Of a stretch of DNA of 64,000 bases, positions 15,564 to 29,806 are shown piece by piece. The DNA comes from Caproicibacter sp047777415 (GTDB taxonomy: Bacteria; Bacillota; Clostridia; Oscillospirales; Acutalibacteraceae). The stretch covers positions 310,001 through 374,000 of the forward strand of contig JBKEEO010000001.1 of the NCBI GenBank assembly GCA_047777415.1. Reading direction: 5' to 3'. Each line of letters begins with the position of its first letter. Position 1 is the first letter of the stretch. The notes under the pieces are model-generated. The model was not told where the DNA came from, made no database searches, and was given only the letters and a program-made list of their open reading frames with translations. Made by a program: the position numbers and the translations under genes.

Positions 15564-15639
15564 TGGTGCACCATCAGGGATTCGAACCCGGGACACCCTG
15601 ATTAAGAGTCAGGTGCTCTACCAACTGAGCTAATGGTGC
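15564..15639 (-). tRNA. tRNA-Lys (CTT)
   Basis: Minus strand, acceptor GCACCAT/ATGGTGC, anticodon loop CTCTTAA giving anticodon CTT, encoded CCA. It lies between 23S and 5S, about 115 nt after the 23S end. Confidence 0.93.
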
Positions 15640-15754
15640 ATACGTCAGTTTCCGGCGCTAACACCTTGTTTGTTTTCTTTCAGGTTTCATACCCTGAAAA
15701 CTGAATAAAGGAAAGAAGCGAAAGGAGAAAACTAATTGGGCGAACCAAAAATAT

Positions 15755-18686
<2,932 letters not shown>

Positions 18687-18893
18687 CATGTGATTTTGGT
18701 TCTCAAAATTGTAGTTTCCTAAATATATTTAGAATAACAACTTTTCTCGCTTATCTGCTTCTCGCTTTATTCAGTTTTCAAGGTACGATTTACATACAAT
18801 ATCCTTTCGAATATCATATGTACTTCTTATTTTGGGCTTTGGCAATATCTTTTTATTGCCCTACACTCCAAGGTTGCCCTCGGGTGCTACCCG

Positions 18894-18970
<77 letters not shown>

Positions 18971-19102
18971 ATATTTCCCGGCATCGAGGCTATCCGGTGT
19001 TACTTCAGCCACAATAGCCGTTTTTTGGGACTTACTCTGCGGTCCTTTCCGCGTCTGTTGTCTTTCGCTCCAACGCGTTCGTAACCGCGGACTTTCGTCC
19101 GC

Positions 19103-19178
19103 TGGTGGAGATAAACGGGATCGAACCGTTGACCTCCTGCTTGCAAAGCAGGCGCTCTCCCAGCTGAGCTATACCCCC
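19103..19178 (-). tRNA. tRNA-Ala (TGC)
   Basis: Minus strand, GGGGGTATAGCTCAGCTGG, anticodon TGC, CCA encoded. In the 16S-23S spacer, next to 16S. Confidence 0.96.
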
Positions 19179-19358
19179 ATATCTCTTAGGAGCTCTATTC
19201 AACTGTTGGCCGTTCTCGACTCCACTTTCTTGAAGACTCTTTTCAGCTTTCTTTTCGAAAGCTGTTCGGGGCCTTCAAAATTAAACAACGATTCAAAGAA
19301 GAGTTCTCCGTAACTGACCTTGGATTTTGAACAAACCTTCCGTTCGTTCTTCTCTCCA

Positions 19359-20880
<1,522 letters not shown>

Positions 20881-21131
20881 ATGGTATATACTCGCCCTTC
20901 GGCGTCTATATCTATCTTAGAGCTTTTAGGCTCTTCTCCGATACACTAACGTATCGCTCTTCGGTTTTTTCAAAAGAGTTGTCCTTCTCTTTCGTCCGAA
21001 AGTACTTTGAACTCTCGTCCTTTACGGGTTCCTCTTCTTCTCTCTCGTTGTTTAATTTTCAAGGTCCCATGCGGCTTTCGAGCTCTTTCAAACTCTCTTT
21101 CCGCAGCGCCCTTTCCGTAAGGCGCTCCACT
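20881..21131 (-). other. rRNA operon leader
   Basis: About 250 nt between the promoter and 16S. It includes a segment close to ACCTTGAAAATTAAAC, similar to sequences in the 16S-23S and 23S-tRNA spacers and probably part of the antitermination/processing region (inference). Confidence 0.6.
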
Positions 21132-21160
21132 ATAATACCAAAACACCTCCCTCTTGTCAA
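21132..21160 (-). promoter_or_regulatory. rRNA operon promoter
   Basis: On the minus strand TTGACA (21155-21160), exact 17-nt spacer and TATTAT (21132-21137), with an A/T-rich stretch just upstream that would act as an UP element. It overlaps the 3' flank of the lipoprotein gene that ends at 21214. Confidence 0.85.
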
Positions 21161-21213
21161 CCCTTTTTTTCATTTTTTTATCACTTTTTAAAATGATGGT
21201 TTTGGCAGAGCTT

Positions 21214-22689
21214 TTACTGGTACGATATAAAAACATTGAGTCCCCTATTGGCGTCATCGGTCACATAAGAAATGCTCTTCCAGTTTAATGTCACCCCGGC
21301 CTGCGCCGCGGCATTCTTTAAATAGGAAGCCATCTTGTAAGGCTTGGTAGAAATCATACCTTTGATGGTTGCGTCATAATCACTGGAGGTTACGTGGAAT
21401 GCGAGTGTTGTCTTGCCCATTTTCATTTGAGTTGCAATGGCCGTTACTACTGCCTTATCTTCGGAAGAATCCAAAGTAGATATAGAAACCCCTTTTTTCT
21501 GAAAATAATTCTCTTCAGAAGATGAACAAACCGGAAGTGTAAAATTAAAGATAGAATCAGAGCTGCAAATCTGCTCCTCCGTCAGTTCCGAAAACATGGG
21601 AGCTATGGTGTGCGTCAATTTGAGTGTTTCATCATTAATATTGAAGTAATTATAAACGAGATTTGAACTATCACACCATGTTAAGTCGAGATGATACCAG
21701 TTGCCATTAATTTTGACGCCATTCCACATATGTGGAATCCCATCCCCTGTTCCGCGAATCAACACGCTTGGCAAACCAACATAACCGCTGAGCAAGAGCA
21801 TAGCCCTCGAATATCCTTCACATACCGCTTGACCGTTCACCAGCGCACCGTACGCTGTATATAGTTTCCAATCCATATCACTTTCATTCATAGTATCAGC
21901 ATAAACACAATTCTGTGTGATATAATTAAAAAGATATTCTTCCCTATCAAATTCACTTAACCCGGAGGGGATTGATTGAAGAATGGACTGTACCTTTCCG
22001 TTAAATGCCAGCAAAGCGGCATTACATTCGCTTTGTGTTAGCTCTGAATATAACTGTATTATGGTTTCATTTCCCCGCAAAGCATACGAAAAAGCATTGG
22101 CAATCCAGAACACCTGAGGATTGTCATCAATATAAGCTGTTACTGTCAAACGGATTTGCGCCTCTGTAAGCTTTGCAGGAATGGAAATTTGTCCAACCGG
22201 AGCATAACCGCTGGAAGTTTTGGCATCTGCAACTTGATAAACACTGTTTCCTATCAACTGATAAAGTGTTCTCTCCGCGTCAGAAGTCAGTGATAGGTAC
22301 CCATTATTCTGGTCAACCGCAGTATAGCTTTCCGCAGATATATCAGCTTTTTGCACACTCAACCGTTTGATTGTTTGCAGTTCTTCCGTTTCCGCAATAA
22401 CCTGAGGCGTTTTCATTTCAGTTATCGTTGTATCAGAAGCCGCAGAAGATACAGAAGATGCTGCGGAAGATGAAACCGTTGGTTGGGAAGATACCGGAAG
22501 AACTGCGGATGATACGGACGTTTCCTGTTGTAGAGCGGATGAGGCAGCAGAAGATGTCGGTGCAGCCGGAGGCGCCGTACTGTCGGATTGAAAATCAGAG
22601 TATTTCCCGCATCCTGTCAACTGTAATGAAAGAGCACATATCATCAAAAGCGCAACAATTTTAAATGTATATGTATGTTCACTTTTCAT
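21214..22689 (-). CDS. Lipoprotein with transglutaminase-like (Cys-His-Asp) domain
   Basis: About 491 residues. A signal peptide ends in the lipobox LTGC near residue 27. A Ser/Ala-rich linker of about 60 residues and an unassigned region follow, then a transglutaminase-like domain with all three catalytic residues: Cys in AVCEGYS (about 289), His in PHMWNG (about 317) and Asp in HLDLTW (about 334). A C-terminal beta-rich part follows. It probably acts outside the membrane on protein or peptide in the wall. ATG 22689 is preferred; the frame runs 10 codons further up into the IS element whose target duplication lies at 22701-22708. The native promoter is therefore probably displaced. Confidence 0.85.
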   Translation of the reverse strand: MKSEHTYTFKIVALLMICALSLQLTGCGKYSDFQSDSTAPPAAPTSSAASSALQQETSVSSAVLPVSSQPTVSSSAASSVSSAASDTTITEMKTPQVIAETEELQTIKRLSVQKADISAESYTAVDQNNGYLSLTSDAERTLYQLIGNSVYQVADAKTSSGYAPVGQISIPAKLTEAQIRLTVTAYIDDNPQVFWIANAFSYALRGNETIIQLYSELTQSECNAALLAFNGKVQSILQSIPSGLSEFDREEYLFNYITQNCVYADTMNESDMDWKLYTAYGALVNGQAVCEGYSRAMLLLSGYVGLPSVLIRGTGDGIPHMWNGVKINGNWYHLDLTWCDSSNLVYNYFNINDETLKLTHTIAPMFSELTEEQICSSDSIFNFTLPVCSSSEENYFQKKGVSISTLDSSEDKAVVTAIATQMKMGKTTLAFHVTSSDYDATIKGMISTKPYKMASYLKNAAAQAGVTLNWKSISYVTDDANRGLNVFISYQ

Positions 22690-22708
22690 TTGCTTTTCCC
22701 GCCCTTTT

Positions 22709-24040
22709 CCTAGTGTCAAGGGAAGTTCGCAATTTCGGGACTCCGGAAAATGAATTAGGCTACGTTTAACAGTGAAAGAATGGATTTCGGGTTTAAGTAT
22801 GCTCTGGAAATAGACCAGTCCTCCGCATACTCCATCAGATGTGTTGTTACCAGCCGTAGATAGGAATCCGGATTAGGAAATATTCCGACTACGCTGGTTC
22901 TGCGGCGGATTTCCTTGTTTAGCCGTTCTAGCATATTGGTTGAGGAGATTTTGCGGGCGTCGAGTTCCGGAAAAGCATAGAAGGCTAGAGAATCTTCCAG
23001 CCCATCTTGCAGAAGCTCAATTGCTTTTGGAAAGCGTTTTCCATACTGTTCTGATATTTGCTCTGCGCGTTGTCTAGCTATTTTAGCGGAAGGTGCCAGC
23101 CAAATTTCTTTTAACTGAGCCGCAAAGGATTCTTTTTCCTTCTGGGGTACATGAGCCAAAATATTTCGCATAAAATGGACTTTGCACCGTTGCCAAGAGG
23201 CTCCCGGAAAACTCTCACGGACGGCTGCAATCAGCCCTTTATTCGCGTCTGAAATCACCAGGAGCGGTGTTTTCAGACCACGATCTAAAAGACTTTGAAA
23301 CAATTGAGAATAACTTTCTTTGGATTCTTCCAGCATTGGCTCTACGGCGAGGATATCCCTATGCCCCTGTTCATTGACGCCGCAAACTACCATCACAGCC
23401 ATGCTGACGACCCGGCCATCCATACGGATTTTTTCATACAGTGCATCTGTCCAAATGACAGGATAGCGACCCGTCAGAGGCCGGCTGCGGAAGTACTGCA
23501 CCTGCTCGTTAAGGCCTTTCGTCATTTCACTGACTTGACTGCGGGAAAGATTCTCAATTCCAAGACTGCGAGCTAGTTTCTCCATCTTTCGCGTAGATAC
23601 ACCCTGCACAAACGCTTCTTGAACCACTTGAATCAGCGCTGTTTCACTGCGCTTGCGTTCTGTTACGAAAAACGGGATATAGCCCTGATTTCGGAGTTTT
23701 GGTACCATCAGATACATCGTCCCCATACGAGTATCCAATCGACGTGGCCGATAGCCGCAGCGGTAATCACGGCGGGACGGATTGTGTGCATTCTTTTCCG
23801 CGCCAATAATACCGGAGACCTCTGCTTCCATCAGACGGGTACACAGCCATTCCAGCATCGACAGCATTGGATCCGGCTGCGCCATACATTTTAGTAGCAA
23901 TTCTGTCAAATCTGTGGTATTCTTTTTGTGAGTCATTGGGTATCTCTCCTTTTTTGAATGTTTTCTCACCATTCATTTTATCGGAGTCCCAATGACTTTT
24001 CTATGCCTTGATAAAATTGCGAACTTTATTGTACTCCATC
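22709..24040 (-). mobile_element. IS256-family insertion sequence, copy 1
   Basis: 1332 bp. It is bounded by an 8-bp target duplication GCCCTTTT (22701-22708 and 24041-24048). Terminal inverted repeats are imperfect: CTAGTGTCAAGGGAAGTTCGC at one end (positions from 22709) against GATGGAGTACAATAAAGTTCGC read in from the other. It carries one transposase gene. It is nearly identical to copies 2 and 3, so insertion was recent. Confidence 0.92.
22755..23936 (-). CDS. IS256-family (Mutator-type) transposase, copy 1
   Basis: 393 residues from ATG 23936, which follows AAGGAGAG at good spacing; the frame continues 12 codons upstream. The catalytic DDE region is visible: Asp in IWTDALYEKIR, Asp in LVISDANKGL and Glu in NMLERLNKEIRRRT. 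The CKVHFMRN segment is typical of the family. The gene looks intact. Confidence 0.93.
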   Translation of the reverse strand: MTHKKNTTDLTELLLKCMAQPDPMLSMLEWLCTRLMEAEVSGIIGAEKNAHNPSRRDYRCGYRPRRLDTRMGTMYLMVPKLRNQGYIPFFVTERKRSETALIQVVQEAFVQGVSTRKMEKLARSLGIENLSRSQVSEMTKGLNEQVQYFRSRPLTGRYPVIWTDALYEKIRMDGRVVSMAVMVVCGVNEQGHRDILAVEPMLEESKESYSQLFQSLLDRGLKTPLLVISDANKGLIAAVRESFPGASWQRCKVHFMRNILAHVPQKEKESFAAQLKEIWLAPSAKIARQRAEQISEQYGKRFPKAIELLQDGLEDSLAFYAFPELDARKISSTNMLERLNKEIRRRTSVVGIFPNPDSYLRLVTTHLMEYAEDWSISRAYLNPKSILSLLNVA

Positions 24041-24200
24041 GCCCTTTTTGATTGTTTCTTTAAAAGTATATCATAATGAAACAAATGTTGACTATGAAAA
24101 CAATATTTTTTATAGAAATCTCATTTTCCTTTTTAATAGGATCTTGACAACTAATGCTATTTCCCATATAATAGTGAAGCTGCACAATTTATTATTTTGT

Positions 24201-24276
24201 CGAGGTGTAGCGCAGTTGGTAGCGCGCCTGCTTTGGGAGCAGGATGTCGCAGGTTCAAGTCCTGTCACCTCGACCA
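24201..24276 (+). tRNA. tRNA-Pro (TGG)
   Basis: Acceptor CGAGGTG/CACCTCG, anticodon loop TTTGGGA giving TGG, CCA encoded. It stands alone between IS copies 1 and 2 and has its own terminator. Confidence 0.96.
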
Positions 24277-24282
24277 AGCGAA

Positions 24283-24333
24283 AACCCGCATGAACACTGG
24301 ATTTTCCGGTGATTCATACGGGTATTTTTATTG
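24283..24333 (+). terminator. Terminator of tRNA-Pro
   Basis: ACCCG, ATGAA and CACTGG pair with CCGGTG, TTCAT and CGGGT around an ATTTT loop, followed by ATTTTTATT. Confidence 0.85.
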
Positions 24334-24405
24334 CTTAATTCAACATAAAAGCACGCAAAAAAACACTACAAATCGCAAAGATACAAGTCAGAACGCGAGT
24401 TAGAA

Positions 24406-25737
24406 GCTAGTGTCAAGGGAAGTTCGCAATTTTGGGACTCCGGAAAATGAATTAGGCTACGTTTAATAGTATCTGAATAGATTTTGGATTTAAGTATGCT
24501 CTGGAAACAGACCAGTCTTCCGCATATTCCATGAGACATGTTGTTACCAGACGTAGATAGGAATCCGGATTAGGGAATATTCCTACTACGCTGGTTCTGC
24601 GGCGGATTTCCTTGTTCAGCCGTTCCAGCATATTAGTTGAAGAAATTTTGCGGGCATCAAGTTCCGGAAAAGCATAGAAGGCTAGAGAATCTTCCAGTCC
24701 ATCTTCCAGGAATTCGATTGCTTTTGGAAAGCGTTTTCCATATTGTTCTGATATTTGCTCCGCGCGCTGTCTAGCTATTTCAGCGGAGGGTGCCAACCAA
24801 ATTTCTTTTAACTGAGCCGCAAAGGACTCTTTTTCCTTCTGGGGTACATGAGCTAAAATATTTCGCATGAAATGGACTTTGCATCGTTGCCAAGAGGCTC
24901 CCGGAAAACTCTCACGGATGGCTGCAATCAGCCCTTTATTCGCGTCTGAAACCACCAGAAGCGGTGTTTTCAGTCCACGATCTAAAAGACTTTGAAACAA
25001 TTGAGAATAACTTTCTTTTGATTCATCTAGCATTGGCTCTACGGCGAGGATATCCCTATGCCCCTGTTCATTGACGCCGCAAACTACCATCACAGCCATG
25101 CTGACGACCCGGCCATCCATACGAATTTTTTCATACAGTGCATCTGTCCAAATGACAGGATAGCGACCCGTCAGAGGCCGGCTGCGGAAGTACTGTACCT
25201 GCTCATTAAGGCCTTTCGTCATTTCACTGACTTGACTGCGAGAAAGATTTTCAATTCCAAGACTGCGGGCTAGTTTCTCCATCTTTCGCGTAGATACACC
25301 CTGCACAAACGCTTCCTGAACCACTTGAATCAGCGCTGCTTCACTGCGCTTGCGTTCTGTTACGAAAAACGGGATATAGCCCTGATTTCGGAGTTTTGGT
25401 ACCATCAGATACATCGTCCCCATACGAGTATCCAGTCGACGCGGCCGATAGCCGCAGCGGTAATCACGGCGGGATGGATTGTGTGCATTCTTTTCCGCGC
25501 CAATAATACCGGAGACCTCTGCTTCCATCAGACGGGTACACAGCCATTCCAGCATCGACAGCATTGGATCCGGCTGCGCCATACATTTTAGTAGCAATTC
25601 TGTCAAATCTGTGGTATTCTTTTTGTGAGTCATTGGGTATCTCTCCTTTTTTGAATGTTTTCTCACCATTCATTTTATCGGAGTCCCAATGACTTTTCTA
25701 TACCTTTATGAAATTGCGAACTTTATTGTACTCTATC
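24406..25737 (-). mobile_element. IS256-family insertion sequence, copy 2
   Basis: 1332 bp, flanked by the 8-bp target duplication AGTTAGAA (24398-24405 and 25738-25745). Ends read GCTAGTGTCAAGGGAAGTTC and, inverted, GATAGAGTACAATAAAGTTC. Same orientation as copies 1 and 3. Confidence 0.93.
24452..25633 (-). CDS. IS256-family transposase, copy 2
   Basis: 393 residues, differing from copy 1 at a handful of positions (for example the C-terminus SIQILLNVA rather than SILSLLNVA). All DDE residues are retained and the frame is intact. Same start choice as copy 1 (ATG behind AAGGAGAG). Confidence 0.92.
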   Translation of the reverse strand: MTHKKNTTDLTELLLKCMAQPDPMLSMLEWLCTRLMEAEVSGIIGAEKNAHNPSRRDYRCGYRPRRLDTRMGTMYLMVPKLRNQGYIPFFVTERKRSEAALIQVVQEAFVQGVSTRKMEKLARSLGIENLSRSQVSEMTKGLNEQVQYFRSRPLTGRYPVIWTDALYEKIRMDGRVVSMAVMVVCGVNEQGHRDILAVEPMLDESKESYSQLFQSLLDRGLKTPLLVVSDANKGLIAAIRESFPGASWQRCKVHFMRNILAHVPQKEKESFAAQLKEIWLAPSAEIARQRAEQISEQYGKRFPKAIEFLEDGLEDSLAFYAFPELDARKISSTNMLERLNKEIRRRTSVVGIFPNPDSYLRLVTTCLMEYAEDWSVSRAYLNPKSIQILLNVA

Positions 25738-25745
25738 AGTTAGAA

Positions 25746-26212
25746 CAAACGTTCTAAATTTATAAATTTTATGGTGTACCATGGCTATACCAATTATGTT
25801 GTTACATTTTCTTTCAATTTCTTACTATTGAGAGGTCTATAAACAACTAAAAAATAAGTCCCAAATGATAATTTACAAGAAACAGGTAATCATATGTAAA
25901 TTTTTACTAAAATATTTACTTTTATAGTTGGTCTTTCTAAGTGTATTCAGTCCTACTTTTCGTCCGATTCCGCCGACCATCAATAAATTTGCTCTGTTCT
26001 GATATTAAATCAACGCGGACATAATCAGAGCGATAATTGCTACGTTAAACGAGTGCTCTGATTTGTCCGCACCATTTTCGCCGATATTTACACTTCAATA
26101 CGCGGTCACACAGTTATTTCGACATTGACTGCATTAATCGGTCTGCACCATAGATTGAAGCAACCCTGTAAGATTTGTGGATAAATTATCGAGTACAAAA
26201 TAAATACTGTTT
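25746..26212. other. Non-coding flank with inverted repeats
   Basis: No intact gene. It contains one arm (25920-25937, TTTTATAGTTGGTCTTTC) of an 18-bp inverted repeat whose other arm is at 29787-29804. It also contains a local hairpin in which GCGGAC and TCAGAGC (26015-26031) pair with GCTCTGA and GTCCGC (26055-26070). Confidence 0.6.
25920..25937 (+). repeat. Left arm of 18-bp inverted repeat around the large glycosyltransferase gene
   Basis: TTTTATAGTTGGTCTTTC is the exact reverse complement of 29787-29804. The two arms enclose 3.87 kb holding a single AT-rich gene. Confidence 0.75.
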
Positions 26213-29200
26213 TCACCAATTAATTTCTTTATCTAAAAGTCTTGTGAATTTTTCAGCTCCTTTTAAATTCAAATGTGAGTAATCCATAAAATCTGATTCT
26301 TCAAAAAGGCTGGATTCAAAATAATCAAGGTACTGAAACTCATACCGGTTTTGAAATGATGTGATTATCTTTTCAAATTCAGCAATAATCCTGTCTCCGT
26401 CTATATTCCTTCTGTAAAATTCCGTTACTGGACAGACAACCACAATTGGTTTTATTTGATTTTCTTTTAATAACTTCATAATTTCCTCGAAAATTTGTTG
26501 ATTTTCCTGAACCGTTTGTGGGTAATCCTTATTAAAATCCTTTTGCATCTGCGCTATCAGTTTTGTTTTTAAGTCATTATTCAGATAGCTGCTGTCAAAC
26601 TGCCTATTATTGTACAAATAAAGTTCTTGCTCAAACAAATCCTTGTAATTTAAGGCAAAACGATTGGTATGGTTTTCTATAAAAATAACATCTTCAAACA
26701 AATTGATCCGGTCAATCTGTTCTTTTTGCGTTGTATCTTTGTAATTATGAATACTGTTAGTCCGATAATAGTAATAGGGTAAAATTACACTTTGTGAACT
26801 TAAAGATAAATCATATTCAAAGCTGTATTTAGCAAGAGTTATTATGCAATATTTTAATCTTGATCCAGAAGCAGCCAACACTTGCCTGAGCAACATGAGA
26901 TCGTAATATAAGTCCTGACTAGAAGCTGCTATATTGCATATTTTTTTACTAAAGTATTTTGTATTAATACCCCTCATTCCATATGAGATTCCAAGAACTA
27001 AACCTTCGCTGTCATTGATTTGTTCCAACTCATTTATGTATACGCACCAATTATGGTGATTGGTAGAAATGAGATTCCAGTACGCCTCATAGTCAATTAT
27101 TTTACTATAATCTTGGATCGATAGTTTTCTAACATCCTTTGATTCCGCTATTATTAAGTAATCATACTCTTCTTGTACCAGTGAAGAAGATGAGATTATC
27201 GGTACGTTTCCGATTTTATTCATATGAGAATCATCGGAAACAAAAGCCTTAATACTTACGCTTTCAGGAGATATAATATTATATATATATAAAGTTTTCT
27301 CTCCTATGCCACAAATTGCGACATTTATTTTGAAATATTTGCGCAAACTATCTTTTAAGTCAGCAAAATCGCTAATAATGTTAATCATAAATTCATGATT
27401 TGTATCTGTTTGTGCCACAGTTTTATATTTTACACAATTAAGGAGCAAATTCATTGTAATTCGTTTTATTGCCCACGGCACAGACAAGCATTTTGTTGAA
27501 ACAAGAGATAACTCATAGAGATTATTCATAATCTTGTCTGCATTATCGTCAATGCTATTATGCAAGTCATTGTTTTCTCGTGCCCAAATCCAATAAAAAA
27601 GTTTTGCCTGCGTACTGGACATTTCCGAATAGAAAGACAAATCACAAATCTTGCTCAATGCATTCAAATAATATTGAACATCATTTCGCGAAGCGGAACT
27701 ATTGAAAAAGTAATCAGTAAGACAAAAATAGATGTACGCCAATTTGTAGTTCTTTTGCTCAAAATATATATATCCGGAGTTATAAAGCAAATCAGATATA
27801 TTTTCAAACTTGGCTATTCCTTTTTTCATACAAGACAGCGCACGGTCGTAATCTCCAATGTACTCATAAAATACTGCTTGCATTGAAATATATTCCGCAT
27901 TTTCACCGAATTTATTTCGGTATGACTCTATTAAAAACCGCGCCTTTTCTGTGTCGCCCTTGTTGAGTGCTTCTTCAATTTCATGATTCAAATGTGTGAT
28001 TTCATCAGATCTTGTGCTCGTCTGTATACTGTTTAAAAAACTTGCAAGGGCTCCTGTTAAATTTTTTCGCTCGAATTTTTCTACATCCTTCGTGACCTTA
28101 TATTGTGGTAAAGCTTTATTATCCCATAATTCATAATAATGTAGTATTGCCTGATATATTCTTTGCTCGTCATTCAATTCGACAGTAATTCCTCTGTCGA
28201 GTTCTTGTATCAACATTGCTGCAAGACTGTCTTTATAACCCAAATTCAATATAGGTTTACACAATCTCAAATATTCAAATATTTTGCCTGTTAAGACACC
28301 TTTCCACTCCTTGCCCTGCCCCGTTATTAAGAGCAGAAGCGACGCCTTTGCAGAACGAATAATGCTGCTTTTATGGTCAAGATAATCCATAACAAAAATA
28401 TCACTCAAATTTCGTTTATTAATATACTGCAGATAGTGATCATCATTATCACCAAATGAAGCTTTGCCGAGATATACTTTTATTTTATCTCTGCTTATTT
28501 TTTTATTATTTATTAATTCACTGACTGCGTCAATAAACTTAAAAGGTTCTCTCTGATATAGGATTCCATTGTGAACAATAACAAACTTTTTTTCATCAGA
28601 TGCGTTATCAGTGATTGAAGAAAAATCCGCTTCATCATAACCGTTCGTAATTGACTTGACTTTATTTTCTGGCACATTGAAATCGTTGATGTAATTCGCT
28701 TTCATTTGATCGGATATAACTGTCATTCCATCGCAATATTCAACAACCGATTTTTCAAAGCTGCGCAGAATTCTGAAACCCAATAGATTTTTGTCAACAT
28801 GCGCGACCAACGGATTATTTGTCCATTCATCACGAAAATCAGCAATCCACGGCTTGCCGCATTTCTTTTTTAACATATATCCCAAAATATGTGAAGAATA
28901 TGGACCTGAAGTTGAAAAAATGCAGTCATATGAATCAAGATTGAGTTTATCAAGGTGAGTTAGTACGCTGTCCACCCATAAAATAGTGGGATCTGGCCAC
29001 AAAACGGTTCTTATATCAACATTCTGCTGTTTTGTCAAATTGTTAATGATTTCATTAAATAATTTTGGATCACAAACTTCCTTATAATAGGTAAATAATC
29101 TATTAACTGTAAAATTGTTGATTTTTGAATCTGCTGGTATACGAATAATCTCGATATCTTTCGGAATTTCTTGAAGCATCGCAAAATCCTTGAGTTCAAA

Positions 29201-29614
29201 GTCGCTGTCCTGAACGGTAAGGACAACCGGTTCCCATCCGAAATCACGCAGATATTTTATAAATTTCACCGGCCTTTGAACTCCTGAACCGGAAAGCGGA
29301 GGAAAAAAGTATGCAATAAACAAAACTCTTTTTTTACCCTTTGATATTTCTGCATTTTCGGTATTAGTTTTATTGTCGATACCGTTCATAAAATTTTTGT
29401 CAGAATCGGTGTTCAGACCTACCTGCACGTTTTTATTAACTTCCTCCGACTTCTTTTTCAAGTGCCTTATAGTAGAAAGAAGTTCATTAAGATCTGCATC
29501 CTCAGGCATTGTTTTAATGAGTTGACTTACTTTATCATATGCCTCGTTGACCATTCCTTTTTCTATCATCTGATTTATTGTTTGTTTTAACGTCATTAAT
29601 TTATCGTCACACAT
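26213..29614 (-). CDS. Multidomain surface-glycan protein: GT-B glycosyltransferase, TPR, Rossmann and SGNH-like domains
   Basis: 1133 residues. Order: a short helical module (8-50: MIEKGMVNEAYDKV, TMPEDADL), a GT4-like GT-B glycosyltransferase (about 95-505, with PPLSGSGVQR at the start and GKIFEYLRLCKPIL near the sugar-nucleotide site), and TPR-like repeats (about 545-660). Then come a Rossmann-like segment (about 758-850, VAICGIGEKT) and an SGNH/DltD-like hydrolase or acyltransferase domain (about 868-1133; candidate Ser in LGISYG, Asp/His in DYSHLNLKG). It probably builds and modifies a cell-surface or flagellar glycan. It is AT-rich relative to its neighbours and sits among mobile elements, so it was probably acquired. 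No transmembrane segment is evident. Confidence 0.7.
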   Translation of the reverse strand: MCDDKLMTLKQTINQMIEKGMVNEAYDKVSQLIKTMPEDADLNELLSTIRHLKKKSEEVNKNVQVGLNTDSDKNFMNGIDNKTNTENAEISKGKKRVLFIAYFFPPLSGSGVQRPVKFIKYLRDFGWEPVVLTVQDSDFELKDFAMLQEIPKDIEIIRIPADSKINNFTVNRLFTYYKEVCDPKLFNEIINNLTKQQNVDIRTVLWPDPTILWVDSVLTHLDKLNLDSYDCIFSTSGPYSSHILGYMLKKKCGKPWIADFRDEWTNNPLVAHVDKNLLGFRILRSFEKSVVEYCDGMTVISDQMKANYINDFNVPENKVKSITNGYDEADFSSITDNASDEKKFVIVHNGILYQREPFKFIDAVSELINNKKISRDKIKVYLGKASFGDNDDHYLQYINKRNLSDIFVMDYLDHKSSIIRSAKASLLLLITGQGKEWKGVLTGKIFEYLRLCKPILNLGYKDSLAAMLIQELDRGITVELNDEQRIYQAILHYYELWDNKALPQYKVTKDVEKFERKNLTGALASFLNSIQTSTRSDEITHLNHEIEEALNKGDTEKARFLIESYRNKFGENAEYISMQAVFYEYIGDYDRALSCMKKGIAKFENISDLLYNSGYIYFEQKNYKLAYIYFCLTDYFFNSSASRNDVQYYLNALSKICDLSFYSEMSSTQAKLFYWIWARENNDLHNSIDDNADKIMNNLYELSLVSTKCLSVPWAIKRITMNLLLNCVKYKTVAQTDTNHEFMINIISDFADLKDSLRKYFKINVAICGIGEKTLYIYNIISPESVSIKAFVSDDSHMNKIGNVPIISSSSLVQEEYDYLIIAESKDVRKLSIQDYSKIIDYEAYWNLISTNHHNWCVYINELEQINDSEGLVLGISYGMRGINTKYFSKKICNIAASSQDLYYDLMLLRQVLAASGSRLKYCIITLAKYSFEYDLSLSSQSVILPYYYYRTNSIHNYKDTTQKEQIDRINLFEDVIFIENHTNRFALNYKDLFEQELYLYNNRQFDSSYLNNDLKTKLIAQMQKDFNKDYPQTVQENQQIFEEIMKLLKENQIKPIVVVCPVTEFYRRNIDGDRIIAEFEKIITSFQNRYEFQYLDYFESSLFEESDFMDYSHLNLKGAEKFTRLLDKEINW

Positions 29615-29786
29615 TTAATAATAACTTCCTCTCAGCTATATTTAATTGTAAACTACAATACATATTTACTATTATTTAATATCGGCTAAAACTGAGTAAT
29701 CATTAACAATGTGACGTATAATGTTTATCAATACCAATATTGGCTAATGGTGATTGTCAAAAAGGAAGAATCTTATAAAATATTAC

Positions 29787-29804
29787 GAAAGACCAACTAT
29801 AAAA
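29787..29804 (-). repeat. Right arm of 18-bp inverted repeat
   Basis: GAAAGACCAACTATAAAA, exact reverse complement of 25920-25937. It abuts the IS110-type fragment. Confidence 0.75.
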
Positions 29805-29806
29805 AG

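Noticed and set aside
24017..24040. Similarity of the IS256 copy end (GAACTTTATTGTACTC) to the repeats near glmS
   Set aside because: Only the ACTTTATT octamer is shared; the rest of the ends, element size and duplication length differ. Treated as coincidence.
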